Source of the DNA: JANQHO01 sp965218075
Lineage (GTDB): Bacteria > Bacteroidota > Bacteroidia > Flavobacteriales > Schleiferiaceae
Assembly: GCA_965218075.1 (NCBI GenBank)
Contig: CBDCJZ010000003.1
Span: forward strand, 744,001 to 808,000
Direction: 5' to 3'
DNA: 64,000 bases
Notes under the pieces: model-generated
The model's database searches: none
Seen by the model: the letters and a program-made list of their open reading frames with translations, nothing else
Told to the model about the DNA's origin: nothing
Position numbers and translations under genes: made by a program
Shown here: piece by piece, positions 18,557-28,057 of the stretch
Position numbering within the stretch: position 1 is the stretch's first letter
Layout of the letters: every line of letters starts with the position of its first letter

Positions 18557-19828
18557 GTGAAAGCATTACTAAACAAAAAAATAAGCGATAAGATACTACT
18601 ATACAGTTTGCTGTATTTTGCAATATCGTTATGTTGCCAGCTTATATGGTTTCCCCCTACTTTAGGGATCATTGGGGTAATGCTTGCCTGGGTATTTTCC
18701 TTTAATTTTTTAGAGAAATGGAAAAAACTCAAAAATAATCTTTTGCTCATTCTTTTATTTTTCCTCTTTACTGCAATGCTTTTAGGGATGCTTTATACCG
18801 AAAACTCTACAAGGGGATGGGAAATAGTAACAGTAAAAATTTCTATGATTCTTTTTCCTTTGGCTTTAGGAACTTCTCTTCATATTCGAGAAAGCAGAGT
18901 AATGTTAATAATAAAAACTTTTGCTTATACTGTTGTTTTAGCTTCAACTTTCTTATTATTAAGAGCAATCTGGCTTTTTCTAGAGAATGGTGAAACAGAC
19001 TATTTTTTCTACCAGAATTTGGTTTTCTTTGACATGGTATCCGTGCATTACTTTGCTCTGTATATTTGTTTTTCCTTTTTTATTCTACTAGATGACCTTT
19101 TAAAAATCTGGAAAAATAGAAATTCGGAATTCAGATTTTTCTCTATTTTATGTTTAAGCTTGCTATTGAGCATGTTATTTCTTTGTTCCGTAAGAGCACA
19201 ACTGCTCGCTTTTTTACTCACTGGCTCAGTATTCTTATTCTGGCAGCTCGGAAAAAAAGTCACTTTAGATAAGATTACTTTATACCTGAGTGGTTTTATC
19301 TTACTGTTTTGTGCGATAGTGTACATTATTCCCAGTTCGCGAAGAAAAGTAAAAGAAACTTTTGATGAATGGAATTACTATAGAGGAATAAAAAATGACA
19401 AACAGACTAATCATCGGGTTTATCTGTGGAAATACGGTTCAGAAGTAATATGGAAAAATTTTTGGTCAGGAACAGGCACAGGCGACGCTAATGATATTCT
19501 TTACGAAAAGACTAAATATAGCAAAGCCATATTCTGGGACGGTTATACACCTTATACCTTAGCTAAAAAAAAATATAATTATCATAATGCTTTTTTACAG
19601 CATTTTGCTGCACTTGGCATTGTAGGGTTTATATTGTTATTGTTAGTCTTTTTAGTTCCTGCTATTTACCTGATTAAAAACTTTCAGTTTCTACCTTTTA
19701 GTTTTCTATCATTATCCTTTATCGGATTTTTAACAGAATCTATGCTAGAAAGGCAAGCTGGCAACTTGTTTTTTGCTTTCATGTACAGCTTGATATTTAT
19801 AAGCGGTTATTTCAAGAAGCAGCCGTAA
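18557..19828 (+). CDS. O-antigen ligase/polymerase-like membrane protein
   Basis: The 423-residue product starts at a GTG and has about ten hydrophobic helices. A long periplasmic loop between the later helices holds the Wzy/WaaL-type features: NHRVYLWKYG, GTGTGDAND and the histidine motif YNYHNAFLQHFAALG, followed by a conserved ERQAG near the end. Such proteins join or polymerise polysaccharide units on the periplasmic face. No glycosyltransferase or flippase gene is adjacent, so its glycan is unknown and the choice between ligase and polymerase is open. It lies 65 bases after the kinase gene on the same strand. Confidence 0.75.
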   Translation: MKALLNKKISDKILLYSLLYFAISLCCQLIWFPPTLGIIGVMLAWVFSFNFLEKWKKLKNNLLLILLFFLFTAMLLGMLYTENSTRGWEIVTVKISMILFPLALGTSLHIRESRVMLIIKTFAYTVVLASTFLLLRAIWLFLENGETDYFFYQNLVFFDMVSVHYFALYICFSFFILLDDLLKIWKNRNSEFRFFSILCLSLLLSMLFLCSVRAQLLAFLLTGSVFLFWQLGKKVTLDKITLYLSGFILLFCAIVYIIPSSRRKVKETFDEWNYYRGIKNDKQTNHRVYLWKYGSEVIWKNFWSGTGTGDANDILYEKTKYSKAIFWDGYTPYTLAKKKYNYHNAFLQHFAALGIVGFILLLLVFLVPAIYLIKNFQFLPFSFLSLSFIGFLTESMLERQAGNLFFAFMYSLIFISGYFKKQP

Positions 19829-19837
19829 TTCACTACT

Positions 19838-20626
19838 TTATTCCGAAAAATAAAAAGACTACTCAAAAAGCCAGAGAAAACCTTCTCCTCATTTAGAATC
19901 TCTAAGCGGCCATTAAAATCCGAATCCGTGTGATTAGTAAATCTTACTGCTAATAACTCCCCTTGGTTATTAATAATAGATATTATCTCTTTCATGGAAA
20001 CAAATATACATGCCCATCTGGAAACTGCTGCCAATACCCCCTCCTATGAGGGCTAAACGCTCACGAATGCGGATAAAAGATCTTAAACGCTTCCAAATGG
20101 AAAGTTTAGGTCCATTAGTCGGTATTTGAAAAACTGCTATTCCTCCTGACTTCAACACCCTCAGAAATTCCCTGATAAAATTAACAGAGTATGGATTAAG
20201 GTATATGCTGTAATGTAATAATGAAAGAAAAAGTTTTATCATTAAATATTTGTAATTTGTTTTGTGTATTTACTTTAAAATCTAGCTTGTTGAGATAATC
20301 ATGGTTTTGCTCCTTGGCTAACCCCTACCCATGGTAGGACTAGCTATCCACTCCTAAATTACTCTTTCCATAAGTAAGGGATACAATGGCCTTTGTTAAA
20401 CGCTTGGGTGCCACAGCCAAAGTCCAATGCTTTATCACGCTGGGGCGGCAAAGCATTAATGGACTTTAGGAGCGCCCAAACCGTTTCTATCTCATTTTTA
20501 CCTGACTGATAAAATTCTTCCTGTTGCCTACTTGCCATCCTTCTTGGAATTATCAGTAAGGATTGACCAAAAGGCATCTTTTTTAGCAAGACCTTCCCAA
20601 TTTTTTATGGACGACTTATAGCTCAT
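19838..20626 (-). pseudogene. decayed class I SAM-dependent methyltransferase
   Basis: Pieces in different frames follow the order of a common bacterial methyltransferase. An ATG at 20626 opens with KNWEGLAKKDAFWSIL, followed by a stop. Next come EEFYQSGKNEIETVW and DKALDFGCG (SAM motif I). About 120 bases of scrambled middle follow, reading KTFSFIITLQHI in a shifted frame. Then FIREFLRVLKSGGIAVFQIP appears, with a C-terminal part MKEIISIINNQGELLAV. At least four frameshifts or stops and a deletion of the central region make it inactive. The substrate of the ancestor is unknown. Confidence 0.75.
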
Positions 20627-20645
20627 TCAATGACCTACAATCTAT

Positions 20646-22895
20646 TCAGAAAGGACCTTGATCTTTTGCTATAATTTCCTGCACAAGTTTTTTTACAGCA
20701 GCTTCTTCATCAATCATCTCAATCTGCTGAGCGGGGACTACTGCCTCGCTATGATGGGTTCTACCACTCATGCTAATATGCGGAGCGATGATCAATGAAA
20801 CAATGCTCATTAGTTTAATCAGAATATTCATAGAAGGACCTGATGTGTCTTTAAATGGATCTCCTACAGTATCACCGGTTATAGAAGCTTTATAAGCCTC
20901 AGAGTCTTTGCCCTCTATTTTACCGTTAATCTCCACTCCTTTTTCAAAAGATTTCTTAGCATTATCCCAAGCCCCTCCAGCATTATTCTGAAACATTCCC
21001 ATCAATACACCCGAAACAGTTACTCCAGCTAATAGACCACCTAGTATCTCAGCCGAAGAAGCGCTTTCAAACACATCTTTAAAACCGAAGCCTACTAATA
21101 CGGGTACCATTAAAGCAATAGCCCCGGGCAGAATCATTTCACGAATCGCGGCTTTCGTAGAAATTTCCACACATTTCTCGTACTCTGGCTTGGCCTTATA
21201 TTTCATAATGTCCGGAATTTCCTTGAATTGACGTCTTACTTCACTAACCATATCCATGGCTGTCCGTCCCACTGCAGCAATAGCTAGGGAAGAAAAAAAG
21301 AAAGGAATCATTCCACCTACAAATAGAGCTGCCATTACTGGCGGCTTATATAAATCAATGGTATCAATACCAGAAATCCCCACAAAAGCAGCAAACAAAG
21401 CCAATGAGGTAAGAGCTGCAGAAGCAATAGCAAACCCCTTTCCAGTAGCGGCTGTTGTATTCCCAACTGCATCCAGATTATCAGTACGGCTACGAACCTT
21501 ACCGGGTAAACCGCTCATTTCTGCAATACCTCCTGCATTATCCGCAATAGGCCCAAAAGCATCAATGGCTAACTGCATAGCAGTGGTAGCCATCATACCG
21601 GCAGCAGCAATAGATACTCCATATAAGCCAGCAAAAGAATAAGATACCACAATACCTACTGCCAAGATAAAGATAGGCAGCACTGTAGATTGCATTCCAA
21701 CTGCCAAACCACCTATAATGTTAGTAGCATGACCAGTTAGAGATTGTTTTACAATAGAAAGCACAGGACGTTTACCCATAGCGGTATAACTCTCGGTAAC
21801 TATACTCATTAAGGCCCCCACAATCAACCCCGTGAAGATGGCCAAGAACACATCGTTAGCACTGAATTCCCGTCCGCGGAAGGTTAAACCCTCAGAAGGT
21901 AACATCCCATTTACTAAAAAATAGGAAGTAATCAGGGTTAGTATACTGGAAGTCCAGTTACCTAAATTCAATGCTTTTTGTACGCTATCATTTTCGTCCT
22001 TTACTTTTACCATCCATGCTCCTACAATCGAAAACACGAGGCCTATCCCAGCAATCATCATAGGCAATAATACCATAGCTATACCACCAAAATCATCAGC
22101 CGAAACGATCTCACGTCCCAACACCATAGTAGCTAGAATAGTAGCCACATAAGAACCAAAAAGATCAGCACCCATACCGGCAACATCCCCAACATTATCA
22201 CCTACATTATCGGCAATAGTAGCCGGATTACGGGGGTCATCCTCTGGGATCTCCACCTCTATTTTACCCACGAGATCAGCACCTACGTCGGCAGCCTTAG
22301 TATAAATACCACCACCTACTCGGGCAAATAAGGCAATACTTTCAGCACCTAATGAAAATCCGGTCAGGACTTCCAGCGTTTTTTCCATTGCCAGACCATT
22401 TACATTTCCACCAGTGCTTACTACATATATATTATAAAGCACGATAAAAAGAAGGCCTAATCCTAAAACAGCTAGACCAGCAACACCCAGACCCATAACG
22501 GTACCTCCGCTAAAAGAAACATTTAAAGCCTTAGCTAATGAAGTACGGGCAGCCTGAGTAGTACGCACATTTGCTTTAGTAGCTATATTCATTCCAATCC
22601 AACCTGCAAAGGCTGAAAGGAAAGCACCAATAACAAAAGAAATAGCGATGATAGGACTGGAATTTTCTACCAAAGTTCCAGACCAAGCCAGTAAAATAGC
22701 CACTATAATAACAAAGTAGGCCAATATTTTCCATTCAGCTTTCAAGAAAGCCATCGAACCATTAGCAATATATTTTGCCAGTTCACGCATATTTTCATTG
22801 CCGGAATCTTGTCTCGATATCCAGACAGATTTAATAATCATAACTAAAAGACCCACTGTTCCAAGAACAGGCACTAAATACAATATCCAATTCAT
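20646..22895 (-). CDS. hppA: membrane-bound K+-dependent pyrophosphatase (H+ and/or Na+ pump)
   Basis: The frame is open 72 bases further upstream, but the conserved protein begins at MNWILYLVP, so I choose the ATG at 22895 (749 residues). About sixteen hydrophobic helices surround the M-PPase motifs: DVGADLVGKIE, DDPRNPATIADNVGDN, and GDTVGDPFKDTSGP near the C-terminus. GNTTAATGKG near residue 478 has alanine where K+-independent enzymes have lysine, which marks the K+-dependent class. It couples pyrophosphate hydrolysis to ion export across the cytoplasmic membrane. K+-dependent members pump Na+, H+ or both, and this cannot be settled by eye. It recovers energy from biosynthetic pyrophosphate. 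Confidence 0.93.
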   Translation of the reverse strand: MNWILYLVPVLGTVGLLVMIIKSVWISRQDSGNENMRELAKYIANGSMAFLKAEWKILAYFVIIVAILLAWSGTLVENSSPIIAISFVIGAFLSAFAGWIGMNIATKANVRTTQAARTSLAKALNVSFSGGTVMGLGVAGLAVLGLGLLFIVLYNIYVVSTGGNVNGLAMEKTLEVLTGFSLGAESIALFARVGGGIYTKAADVGADLVGKIEVEIPEDDPRNPATIADNVGDNVGDVAGMGADLFGSYVATILATMVLGREIVSADDFGGIAMVLLPMMIAGIGLVFSIVGAWMVKVKDENDSVQKALNLGNWTSSILTLITSYFLVNGMLPSEGLTFRGREFSANDVFLAIFTGLIVGALMSIVTESYTAMGKRPVLSIVKQSLTGHATNIIGGLAVGMQSTVLPIFILAVGIVVSYSFAGLYGVSIAAAGMMATTAMQLAIDAFGPIADNAGGIAEMSGLPGKVRSRTDNLDAVGNTTAATGKGFAIASAALTSLALFAAFVGISGIDTIDLYKPPVMAALFVGGMIPFFFSSLAIAAVGRTAMDMVSEVRRQFKEIPDIMKYKAKPEYEKCVEISTKAAIREMILPGAIALMVPVLVGFGFKDVFESASSAEILGGLLAGVTVSGVLMGMFQNNAGGAWDNAKKSFEKGVEINGKIEGKDSEAYKASITGDTVGDPFKDTSGPSMNILIKLMSIVSLIIAPHISMSGRTHHSEAVVPAQQIEMIDEEAAVKKLVQEIIAKDQGPF

Positions 22896-23056
22896 ATATT
22901 CAATGTACCCATAGACAGGACATTCTTTGCAAGAGGTACAAAGGTAAACTGAATTTTTTGCCAGCATAGACTAACAATAGAAACTAAACTCATAATGTCA
23001 CAATAATTCATTGTTTTGGCGTCTATATTAACAGCAAAAAACCGTCATATAGAAAT

Positions 23057-24037
23057 TTAGATATACATTACCCTTTTAACGGCTTCTATGACCTCTTTGG
23101 TATTGGGCAAAAATTCCTCTACCAAAACAGATGAATAAGCCATAGGTGTATCAGCTGTTGTGATTCTGCAAATAGGGGCGTCCAGATAATCAAAAGTTTC
23201 GCATTGTACTGTGTAGGCTATTTCTGTTGCAATAGACCCCAAAGGCCAGGCCTCCTCCAAAACTATCATACGATTGGTTTTCTTCACGGAATTGATAACA
23301 GTATCGTAGTCAATAGGACGTACGGTGCGTAAGTCTACCACTTCACAGTTTATACCATCTTTAGCCAATTCCTCAGATGCCTTTAAAGCTTCTTTTATAA
23401 TCTTACCAAAGGACACTATCGTTACGTCTGAACCCTCATGTCTAATATTGGCTTTACCGAGTTCAATCAGATATTCTTTTTTCGGCACTTGGCCTTTATC
23501 GCTATACATCTGTTCCGACTCCATTACCAAAACCACATCATCATCACGTATAGCGGTTTTCAACAGACCTTTTATATCGTAAGGGGTGGAAGGTACCACT
23601 ACTTTGAGACCAGGTACATTGGCATACCAGCTTTCAAAAGCCTGAGAATGGGTAGCCCCTAATTGTCCCGCAGAAGCTGTTGGTCCACGGAAAACAATGG
23701 GCACATTAAATTGACCACCACTCATTTGATACATTTTAGCAGCGTTATTAATAATCTGATCAATGGCAACTAATGAAAAGTTGAATGTCATAAATTCAAT
23801 GATAGGACGCAACCCATTCATAGCTGACCCTACCCCCATACCCGCAAAACCTAGTTCCGAAATAGGTGTGTCAATTATTCGCTTGGAGCCAAACTCATCC
23901 AACATCCCTTTAGAAGCTTTATAAGCTCCGTTATACTCTGCCACTTCCTCGCCCATGAGATAGACCTTCTCATCTCTGCGCATTTCTTCACTCATGGCTT
24001 CACAAACGGCTTCTCTAAATTGAATGATTCTGCTCAT
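23057..24037 (-). CDS. pdhB: pyruvate dehydrogenase E1 component, beta subunit
   Basis: The start is set at the ATG at 24037 (MSRIIQFREAVCEAM), because the 14 upstream codons are not conserved in the family. That leaves 326 residues, the usual size. The E1-beta transketolase-like pyrimidine domain shows MGEEVAEYNGAYKASKG, FMTFNFSLVAIDQIINNAAK and RGPTASAGQLGATHSQ. The C-terminal domain has VVDLRTVRPID and VLEEAWPLG. It pairs with E1-alpha to decarboxylate pyruvate with thiamine diphosphate. pdhA is not adjacent, which is common in Bacteroidota. A branched-chain 2-oxoacid E1-beta is the main alternative, but the QSxxxFE-type residues and length suit PdhB. Confidence 0.88.
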   Translation of the reverse strand: MSRIIQFREAVCEAMSEEMRRDEKVYLMGEEVAEYNGAYKASKGMLDEFGSKRIIDTPISELGFAGMGVGSAMNGLRPIIEFMTFNFSLVAIDQIINNAAKMYQMSGGQFNVPIVFRGPTASAGQLGATHSQAFESWYANVPGLKVVVPSTPYDIKGLLKTAIRDDDVVLVMESEQMYSDKGQVPKKEYLIELGKANIRHEGSDVTIVSFGKIIKEALKASEELAKDGINCEVVDLRTVRPIDYDTVINSVKKTNRMIVLEEAWPLGSIATEIAYTVQCETFDYLDAPICRITTADTPMAYSSVLVEEFLPNTKEVIEAVKRVMYI

Positions 24038-24186
24038 CAACTTTATTCTGAGACAGCAAAAATAGAAATTAGTCAGCATAAGCTAAATCATATGTTTATC
24101 TACCCATATGCGTTGCATACGAGGTCACTGGATAAGCTCTAACCTGAAATTACTAAATCGACTTAGTATGACTCTTTATTAAGAAC

Positions 24187-24194
24187 TATATTTG
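24187..24194 (+). promoter_or_regulatory. possible -7 promoter box for the btuB transcript
   Basis: TATATTTG matches TAnnTTTG and lies about ten bases before the start of the riboswitch-like segment, which is the spacing expected for a leader transcript. No convincing -33 element is visible. Confidence 0.45.
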
Positions 24195-24202
24195 CAGAAA
24201 AA

Positions 24203-24330
24203 TGAGATTTCTACTGCTGGTTCTGATGGAGATTAAAAGGAAATCTGATAGCAAGACCAAGCTATTTTGTAGCTATGAACTCGTTAGAGTTTTTTTCTTT
24301 ATAAGCCATTGATTATACGGCAGCTTGGAA
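24203..24330 (+). promoter_or_regulatory. degenerate cobalamin (vitamin B12) riboswitch
   Basis: The leader holds the cobalamin aptamer signatures in the right order. ATTAAAAGGAAATCTGATAG at about 24232-24251 corresponds to the AAAAGGGAA...GGTG core. Next come paired arms AAGCTA/TAGCT and then CTATGAACTC in the place of the CTGTGA segment near 24273. The closing B12-box-like AAGCCATTGATTATACGGC lies at about 24302-24320. Several consensus positions differ (GGAAA for GGGAA, GATAG for GGTGC), so binding may be weak. It sits about 65-85 bases before the BtuB-like receptor start, the place where this riboswitch is normally found. Confidence 0.6.
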
Positions 24331-24395
24331 AGACAGATAAAAAGCAAGTAAACAAGCCAAAAATCCTGTCATGTAAAATAATTGCGGTTAGCGGG

Positions 24396-26306
24396 ATGGA
24401 AAATAGGATTGTTATGAGAATAGGTACCCCGCATGTATTCCTATTGCTTTCCGTATTTTGCTATTCGCAAAATACGGACACAATTGTTATCCCCACTGTG
24501 GAGCTAAGTGATCATTACGTTCAGTGGTCTTATACCGGACGTCACATTGAAAAAATTGACAGCAGCCAGCTTATAACCTACACACATTGTTTTTTGTCTG
24601 AACTGCTTGAGAGGGAAAGCACGGCATTTATTAAATCTGAAAGTCCAGGTACCCTGTCGACGATATCGATACGAGGTACTGGATCGAACCATACGGGAGT
24701 ATATTGGAAAGGCTTTAATATCAATTCCGTCAGTCTGGGATTGACCGATTTTACTGATATTCCTTCGAGTTTTTTTACGGATATGAATCTGGTCTTTGGA
24801 GGAAGCGGTGCTACAGACGGATCCGGGTCCCTGGGAGGAAGCATTCACCTAAATCAAAGCTACTGCTTCCAAAATAGAAAGTCATTTACTATGGGACAGG
24901 GGTTGGGAAGCTTTGATTTCCACCATTCCTATTTTGCAAGCCTACTGAGCGGGACTAAATATCAGTCTTCAAGCAATCTCGTCTTTAGTAGAAGTAGTAA
25001 CAATTATCCTTACAATGATCTAAGGGGACAAAGGAAAACGCTGGAAAATGCCCAGTATTGTCAATTACAGTTTCTTCAAGATTTTGCATATCGCCCCAAT
25101 AACCGTGAGTTTCTTATTTTCGGACTTTGGTACCAAAGGATAAATCGCCATGTTCCGACCAGTTCAAAAAATATTCCAACTGAGGCCCAAAGAAATGATC
25201 AAAATATTCGCTTCAGTGGTGAGTGGCGATATGACTTGGGCAGAAGCTTCCTAGAGGCAAAACAAGCGTATTTTTATACCGCTCAACGCTTTTTTGATCT
25301 CGTCAAGTCCATTGATGATTCCACTCATATTTGGACTTCAATCACTCAGTTGAATCACCATCTTATCCTTAGTCCAAGATTAAGACTTAATTACGGAATT
25401 CAGCATGCTTACAGCAAAGCCACCGGGTCTACTTTTAAAAATCCCAGTCAGGGTCAACTGGCACTTTTTGCTTTTCTCTCCCATATGTTCCATAAAAAGA
25501 TTCGTATAGAAACTTCTTTGAGAAAAGAATGGCTTACTGATTATGATAGTATCCCATTGGCTACTTCTTTGAGCATACGATGGATACTAACTCCAAAAGT
25601 TTTTCTTAATGGCAATGTTTCATACAATTATCGAATTCCTACTTTAAACGATCGATTTTTTATTTCCAATTCAGCTTCAGCTCTGGGAAATTCTGACCTC
25701 AAAGCAGAACAAGGTTGGTCGAAAGAGATCGGTCTACAAAACAAATCGCAAGATCTCTTACAATGGCAATTGTCTGTTTATCATTCGCTTATCAATGACT
25801 GGATCTCCTGGATTAGCCAAAATGGTATTTTAAGACCACAAAACATAAAGAAAGTTGAAATTCAAGGTATAGAGACTACTGCGGCTTATCACCACATCAT
25901 TAAAGCGAAAACATCGCTCAACTTGAGATGTAATTACACTTATACTCAATCTTTTAACAAAAGTGTGAGGGATAAAAATGATGCTTCATTAGGTAAGCAA
26001 TTAATCTATGTGCCTTTTCATAAGTTTGCACTTGGTCTTTGTTTTCAAAAGCACAATTTTTACGTTCAATTCCAGCAAGTATATAACGGTTTGACCTATG
26101 CCAGTACAGATAATGCAGCAAATTCTGTCATTCCGGAATATACACTCAGCCATGTTCAACTAGGTCATTCTTTTCCATATAAGAGATTTTCATTGAAAGC
26201 TACTTTGCAGATCAATAATTTATTCGACCGAGAATATACAGTAACTCAACACTTGCCCATGCCTGGTAGGAACTTTTTAATCAGTATTAATTTAAGCTAC
26301 AGGTAA
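24396..26306 (+). CDS. btuB: TonB-dependent outer-membrane receptor, BtuB-like (vitamin B12 uptake)
   Basis: The frame is open from 24309, but that part overlaps the riboswitch-like leader. The ATG at 24396 (or 24414) places a signal peptide at the N-terminus (PHVFLLLSVFCYSQ). The plug domain follows (LSTISIRGTGSNHTGVYWKG, IPSSFFTDMNLVFGGSGATDGSGSLGG), then about twenty-two barrel strands ending in NLFDREYTVTQHLPMPGRN and NLSYR. It should import corrinoids using TonB energy. The upstream cobalamin-type leader and the downstream BtuG-like gene, which starts on the last base of its stop codon, support vitamin B12 as ligand. No carboxypeptidase-like N-terminal domain of SusC type is present. Confidence 0.82.
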   Translation: MENRIVMRIGTPHVFLLLSVFCYSQNTDTIVIPTVELSDHYVQWSYTGRHIEKIDSSQLITYTHCFLSELLERESTAFIKSESPGTLSTISIRGTGSNHTGVYWKGFNINSVSLGLTDFTDIPSSFFTDMNLVFGGSGATDGSGSLGGSIHLNQSYCFQNRKSFTMGQGLGSFDFHHSYFASLLSGTKYQSSSNLVFSRSSNNYPYNDLRGQRKTLENAQYCQLQFLQDFAYRPNNREFLIFGLWYQRINRHVPTSSKNIPTEAQRNDQNIRFSGEWRYDLGRSFLEAKQAYFYTAQRFFDLVKSIDDSTHIWTSITQLNHHLILSPRLRLNYGIQHAYSKATGSTFKNPSQGQLALFAFLSHMFHKKIRIETSLRKEWLTDYDSIPLATSLSIRWILTPKVFLNGNVSYNYRIPTLNDRFFISNSASALGNSDLKAEQGWSKEIGLQNKSQDLLQWQLSVYHSLINDWISWISQNGILRPQNIKKVEIQGIETTAAYHHIIKAKTSLNLRCNYTYTQSFNKSVRDKNDASLGKQLIYVPFHKFALGLCFQKHNFYVQFQQVYNGLTYASTDNAANSVIPEYTLSHVQLGHSFPYKRFSLKATLQINNLFDREYTVTQHLPMPGRNFLISINLSYR

Positions 26307-27376
26307 TGAGAAAATGCGTTTTTCTATTTACAACTACTTCATTCATTTTGAGTACATCCTGTGAAAAAAAGCATAACAATGTCAACTCATCAGAAAATAA
26401 TGAAGTCTATCGAAGTGGTATTTACATTGCCAACGAAGGGCAGTTTAGAACTGGTTCGGGAAGTGTATCATACTACGATCCAACAAGTAAGAGTGTCAAA
26501 CATCATATTTTTGAAATGAAAAATGGGTTTCCATTGGGAAATGTTGTGCAATCCATCTCTTTCCATAACAATCAAGCCTTTATTGTAATCAATAATTCTG
26601 GTCTGGTGGAGGTGGTCAATGATTCCACTTTTGAGAGCATTGAAAGTATCGGCGGATTTTCATCACCGAGATACATGCTCCCAGTTGATGCCACCACTAT
26701 TTATGTGAGTGATTGGATTTCAAACGAAATTAAAGTGATTGACCTTTCAGACTTCAGTATCAAGAGTACTATCACTACGGGATTGGGACCGGAAAAGATG
26801 GTAATGACTTCAAATGCAAATGTATGGATAGTCAATTCGGGTGGTTTTAGTTCAGATAATCGCATCAGCGTGATCAATTCAAACAACCATAGTCTTGTTC
26901 AAACTATTACAGTTGGAGATAACCCCAATAGTTTGGCTGTTGATGTAAACGGTAAGGTATGGGTCCTGTGCGGTGGTATTAATGATTTCAATAATCCCCA
27001 AAACAATACGGCCGGTAAGCTTATGCGCATTAATCCTAACAGCTACACCATAGAACTAGAATTGGGCTTCTCGTCTACAAAGACACACCCGGTACGATTA
27101 ACTAGCAACAGCAGAGGGGATGCTCTTTATTATTTATCTAATCAGTATGACGGTGAATTATATGAGTTTGACATAACGGCTAGTCCCCTACCGGTAAAGA
27201 GCCTAGTGAATCGTTCTTTTTACAGTTTATCTTTCGACCTAGTACGTGATGAAATCTATACTTCCAATGCAATGGATTTCTCTCAGTCGGGTTGGGTTTA
27301 TCGGTACCGGCCAACCGGCACTGTAGTAGATTCTTTCAAAGCAGGGGTAATTCCCGGAAACTTTGCTTTTAAATAA
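26306..27376 (+). CDS. btuG: surface lipoprotein, seven-bladed propeller, BtuG-like
   Basis: The 356-residue protein begins with a lipoprotein signal (ending SFILSTSC, C19). It then has YncE/DUF5074-type beta-propeller repeats: GIYIANEGQF, QAFIVINNSGLVEVV, TIYVSDWISNEIKVIDL, NVWIVNSGG, KVWVLCGG and LYYLSNQYDGELYEFD. In Bacteroides, BtuG is a surface propeller that captures B12 with very high affinity and rests on BtuB. The one-base overlap with the receptor stop codon and the shared riboswitch leader make that role the best inference. The sequence does not prove ligand identity. The Bacteroides symbol is used by analogy. Confidence 0.7.
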   Translation: MRKCVFLFTTTSFILSTSCEKKHNNVNSSENNEVYRSGIYIANEGQFRTGSGSVSYYDPTSKSVKHHIFEMKNGFPLGNVVQSISFHNNQAFIVINNSGLVEVVNDSTFESIESIGGFSSPRYMLPVDATTIYVSDWISNEIKVIDLSDFSIKSTITTGLGPEKMVMTSNANVWIVNSGGFSSDNRISVINSNNHSLVQTITVGDNPNSLAVDVNGKVWVLCGGINDFNNPQNNTAGKLMRINPNSYTIELELGFSSTKTHPVRLTSNSRGDALYYLSNQYDGELYEFDITASPLPVKSLVNRSFYSLSFDLVRDEIYTSNAMDFSQSGWVYRYRPTGTVVDSFKAGVIPGNFAFK

Positions 27377-27393
27377 CCTGATGCGATTGCGAA

Positions 27394-27411
27394 TTAAGCC
27401 CTCTGGCTTAA
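27394..27411. terminator. inverted repeat between convergent genes
   Basis: TTAAGCC and GGCTTAA form a perfect 7-bp stem with a four-base loop, placed just after the btuG-like gene and before the end of the convergent DUF1599 gene. Only a short A/T tract follows on either side, so it is a plausible but atypical bidirectional terminator. Confidence 0.4.
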
Positions 27412-27452
27412 AAATTGTTAGCTGTTAAATGACTCACACATAAATAAGCTGG

Positions 27453-27995
27453 TCATACTTCATTTACCTTTATCAAAGCAAAAAACGAATAATTGATCAT
27501 ATCAAAATAATTGGCATTTAATCCTTTTAATACTAGATTTTCATCACTATTATTCTTTTCAATTTGTTTAATCCTAAGTATTTTTTGCAAAATCAGATCA
27601 GTAAATGAACTGATACGCATATTGCGCCAGGCTTCATCATAGTCATGATTTTTTCGTTTCATTAGTCCTTTTGCCTCCTGACAGTATTTATCAAAGTACT
27701 TCATTACTTTTTGGTTACCAATATCAAGCTGTTCTGTTACTCCTAATTCTAGCTTTATCAAAGCTATAATAGAATAATTGAAGATTCCAATAAACTCTTC
27801 TTCAATACTGTCTGCTATGAGTTGGGTCCCTTTGTCTTCTATATTACGAATGCGTTGCGCCTTAATAAAAATCTGGTCGGTAAGAGAAGATAAGCGGAGG
27901 ATTCTCCAGGCCGGTCCATAATCCTTTATCTTTCTGAAAAAAAGTTTCCGACAACGGATAGCTACTTCGTCATATTGCTGCAGTGTATTGACCAT
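27453..27995 (-). CDS. DUF1599 domain protein (nucleotide-modification-associated)
   Basis: The 180-residue protein consists of two copies of the same motif: FFRKIKDYGPAWRILRLSSLTDQIFIKAQRI near residue 20 and MKRKNHDYDEAWRNMRISSFTDLILQKILRI near 112. Each is followed by an acidic helix and FNYSIIALIKLE or INYSFFALIKV. This duplicated pattern is DUF1599, now called nucleotide modification associated domain 1. Its chemistry is unknown to me. It is encoded divergently from folP with a 62-base gap; this adjacency is frequent in Bacteroidota. Confidence 0.88.
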   Translation of the reverse strand: MVNTLQQYDEVAIRCRKLFFRKIKDYGPAWRILRLSSLTDQIFIKAQRIRNIEDKGTQLIADSIEEEFIGIFNYSIIALIKLELGVTEQLDIGNQKVMKYFDKYCQEAKGLMKRKNHDYDEAWRNMRISSFTDLILQKILRIKQIEKNNSDENLVLKGLNANYFDMINYSFFALIKVNEV

Positions 27996-28057
27996 TTGAT
28001 ATTTTAGCTGAGTTCAGAAAACAGCGTTAAAGATAGTGAAAATATAGAAAAATCAAG

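Noticed and set aside
24309..24395. Upstream start for the BtuB-like receptor
   Set aside because: It would place coding sequence inside the riboswitch-like leader and put the signal peptide about 35 residues from the N-terminus.
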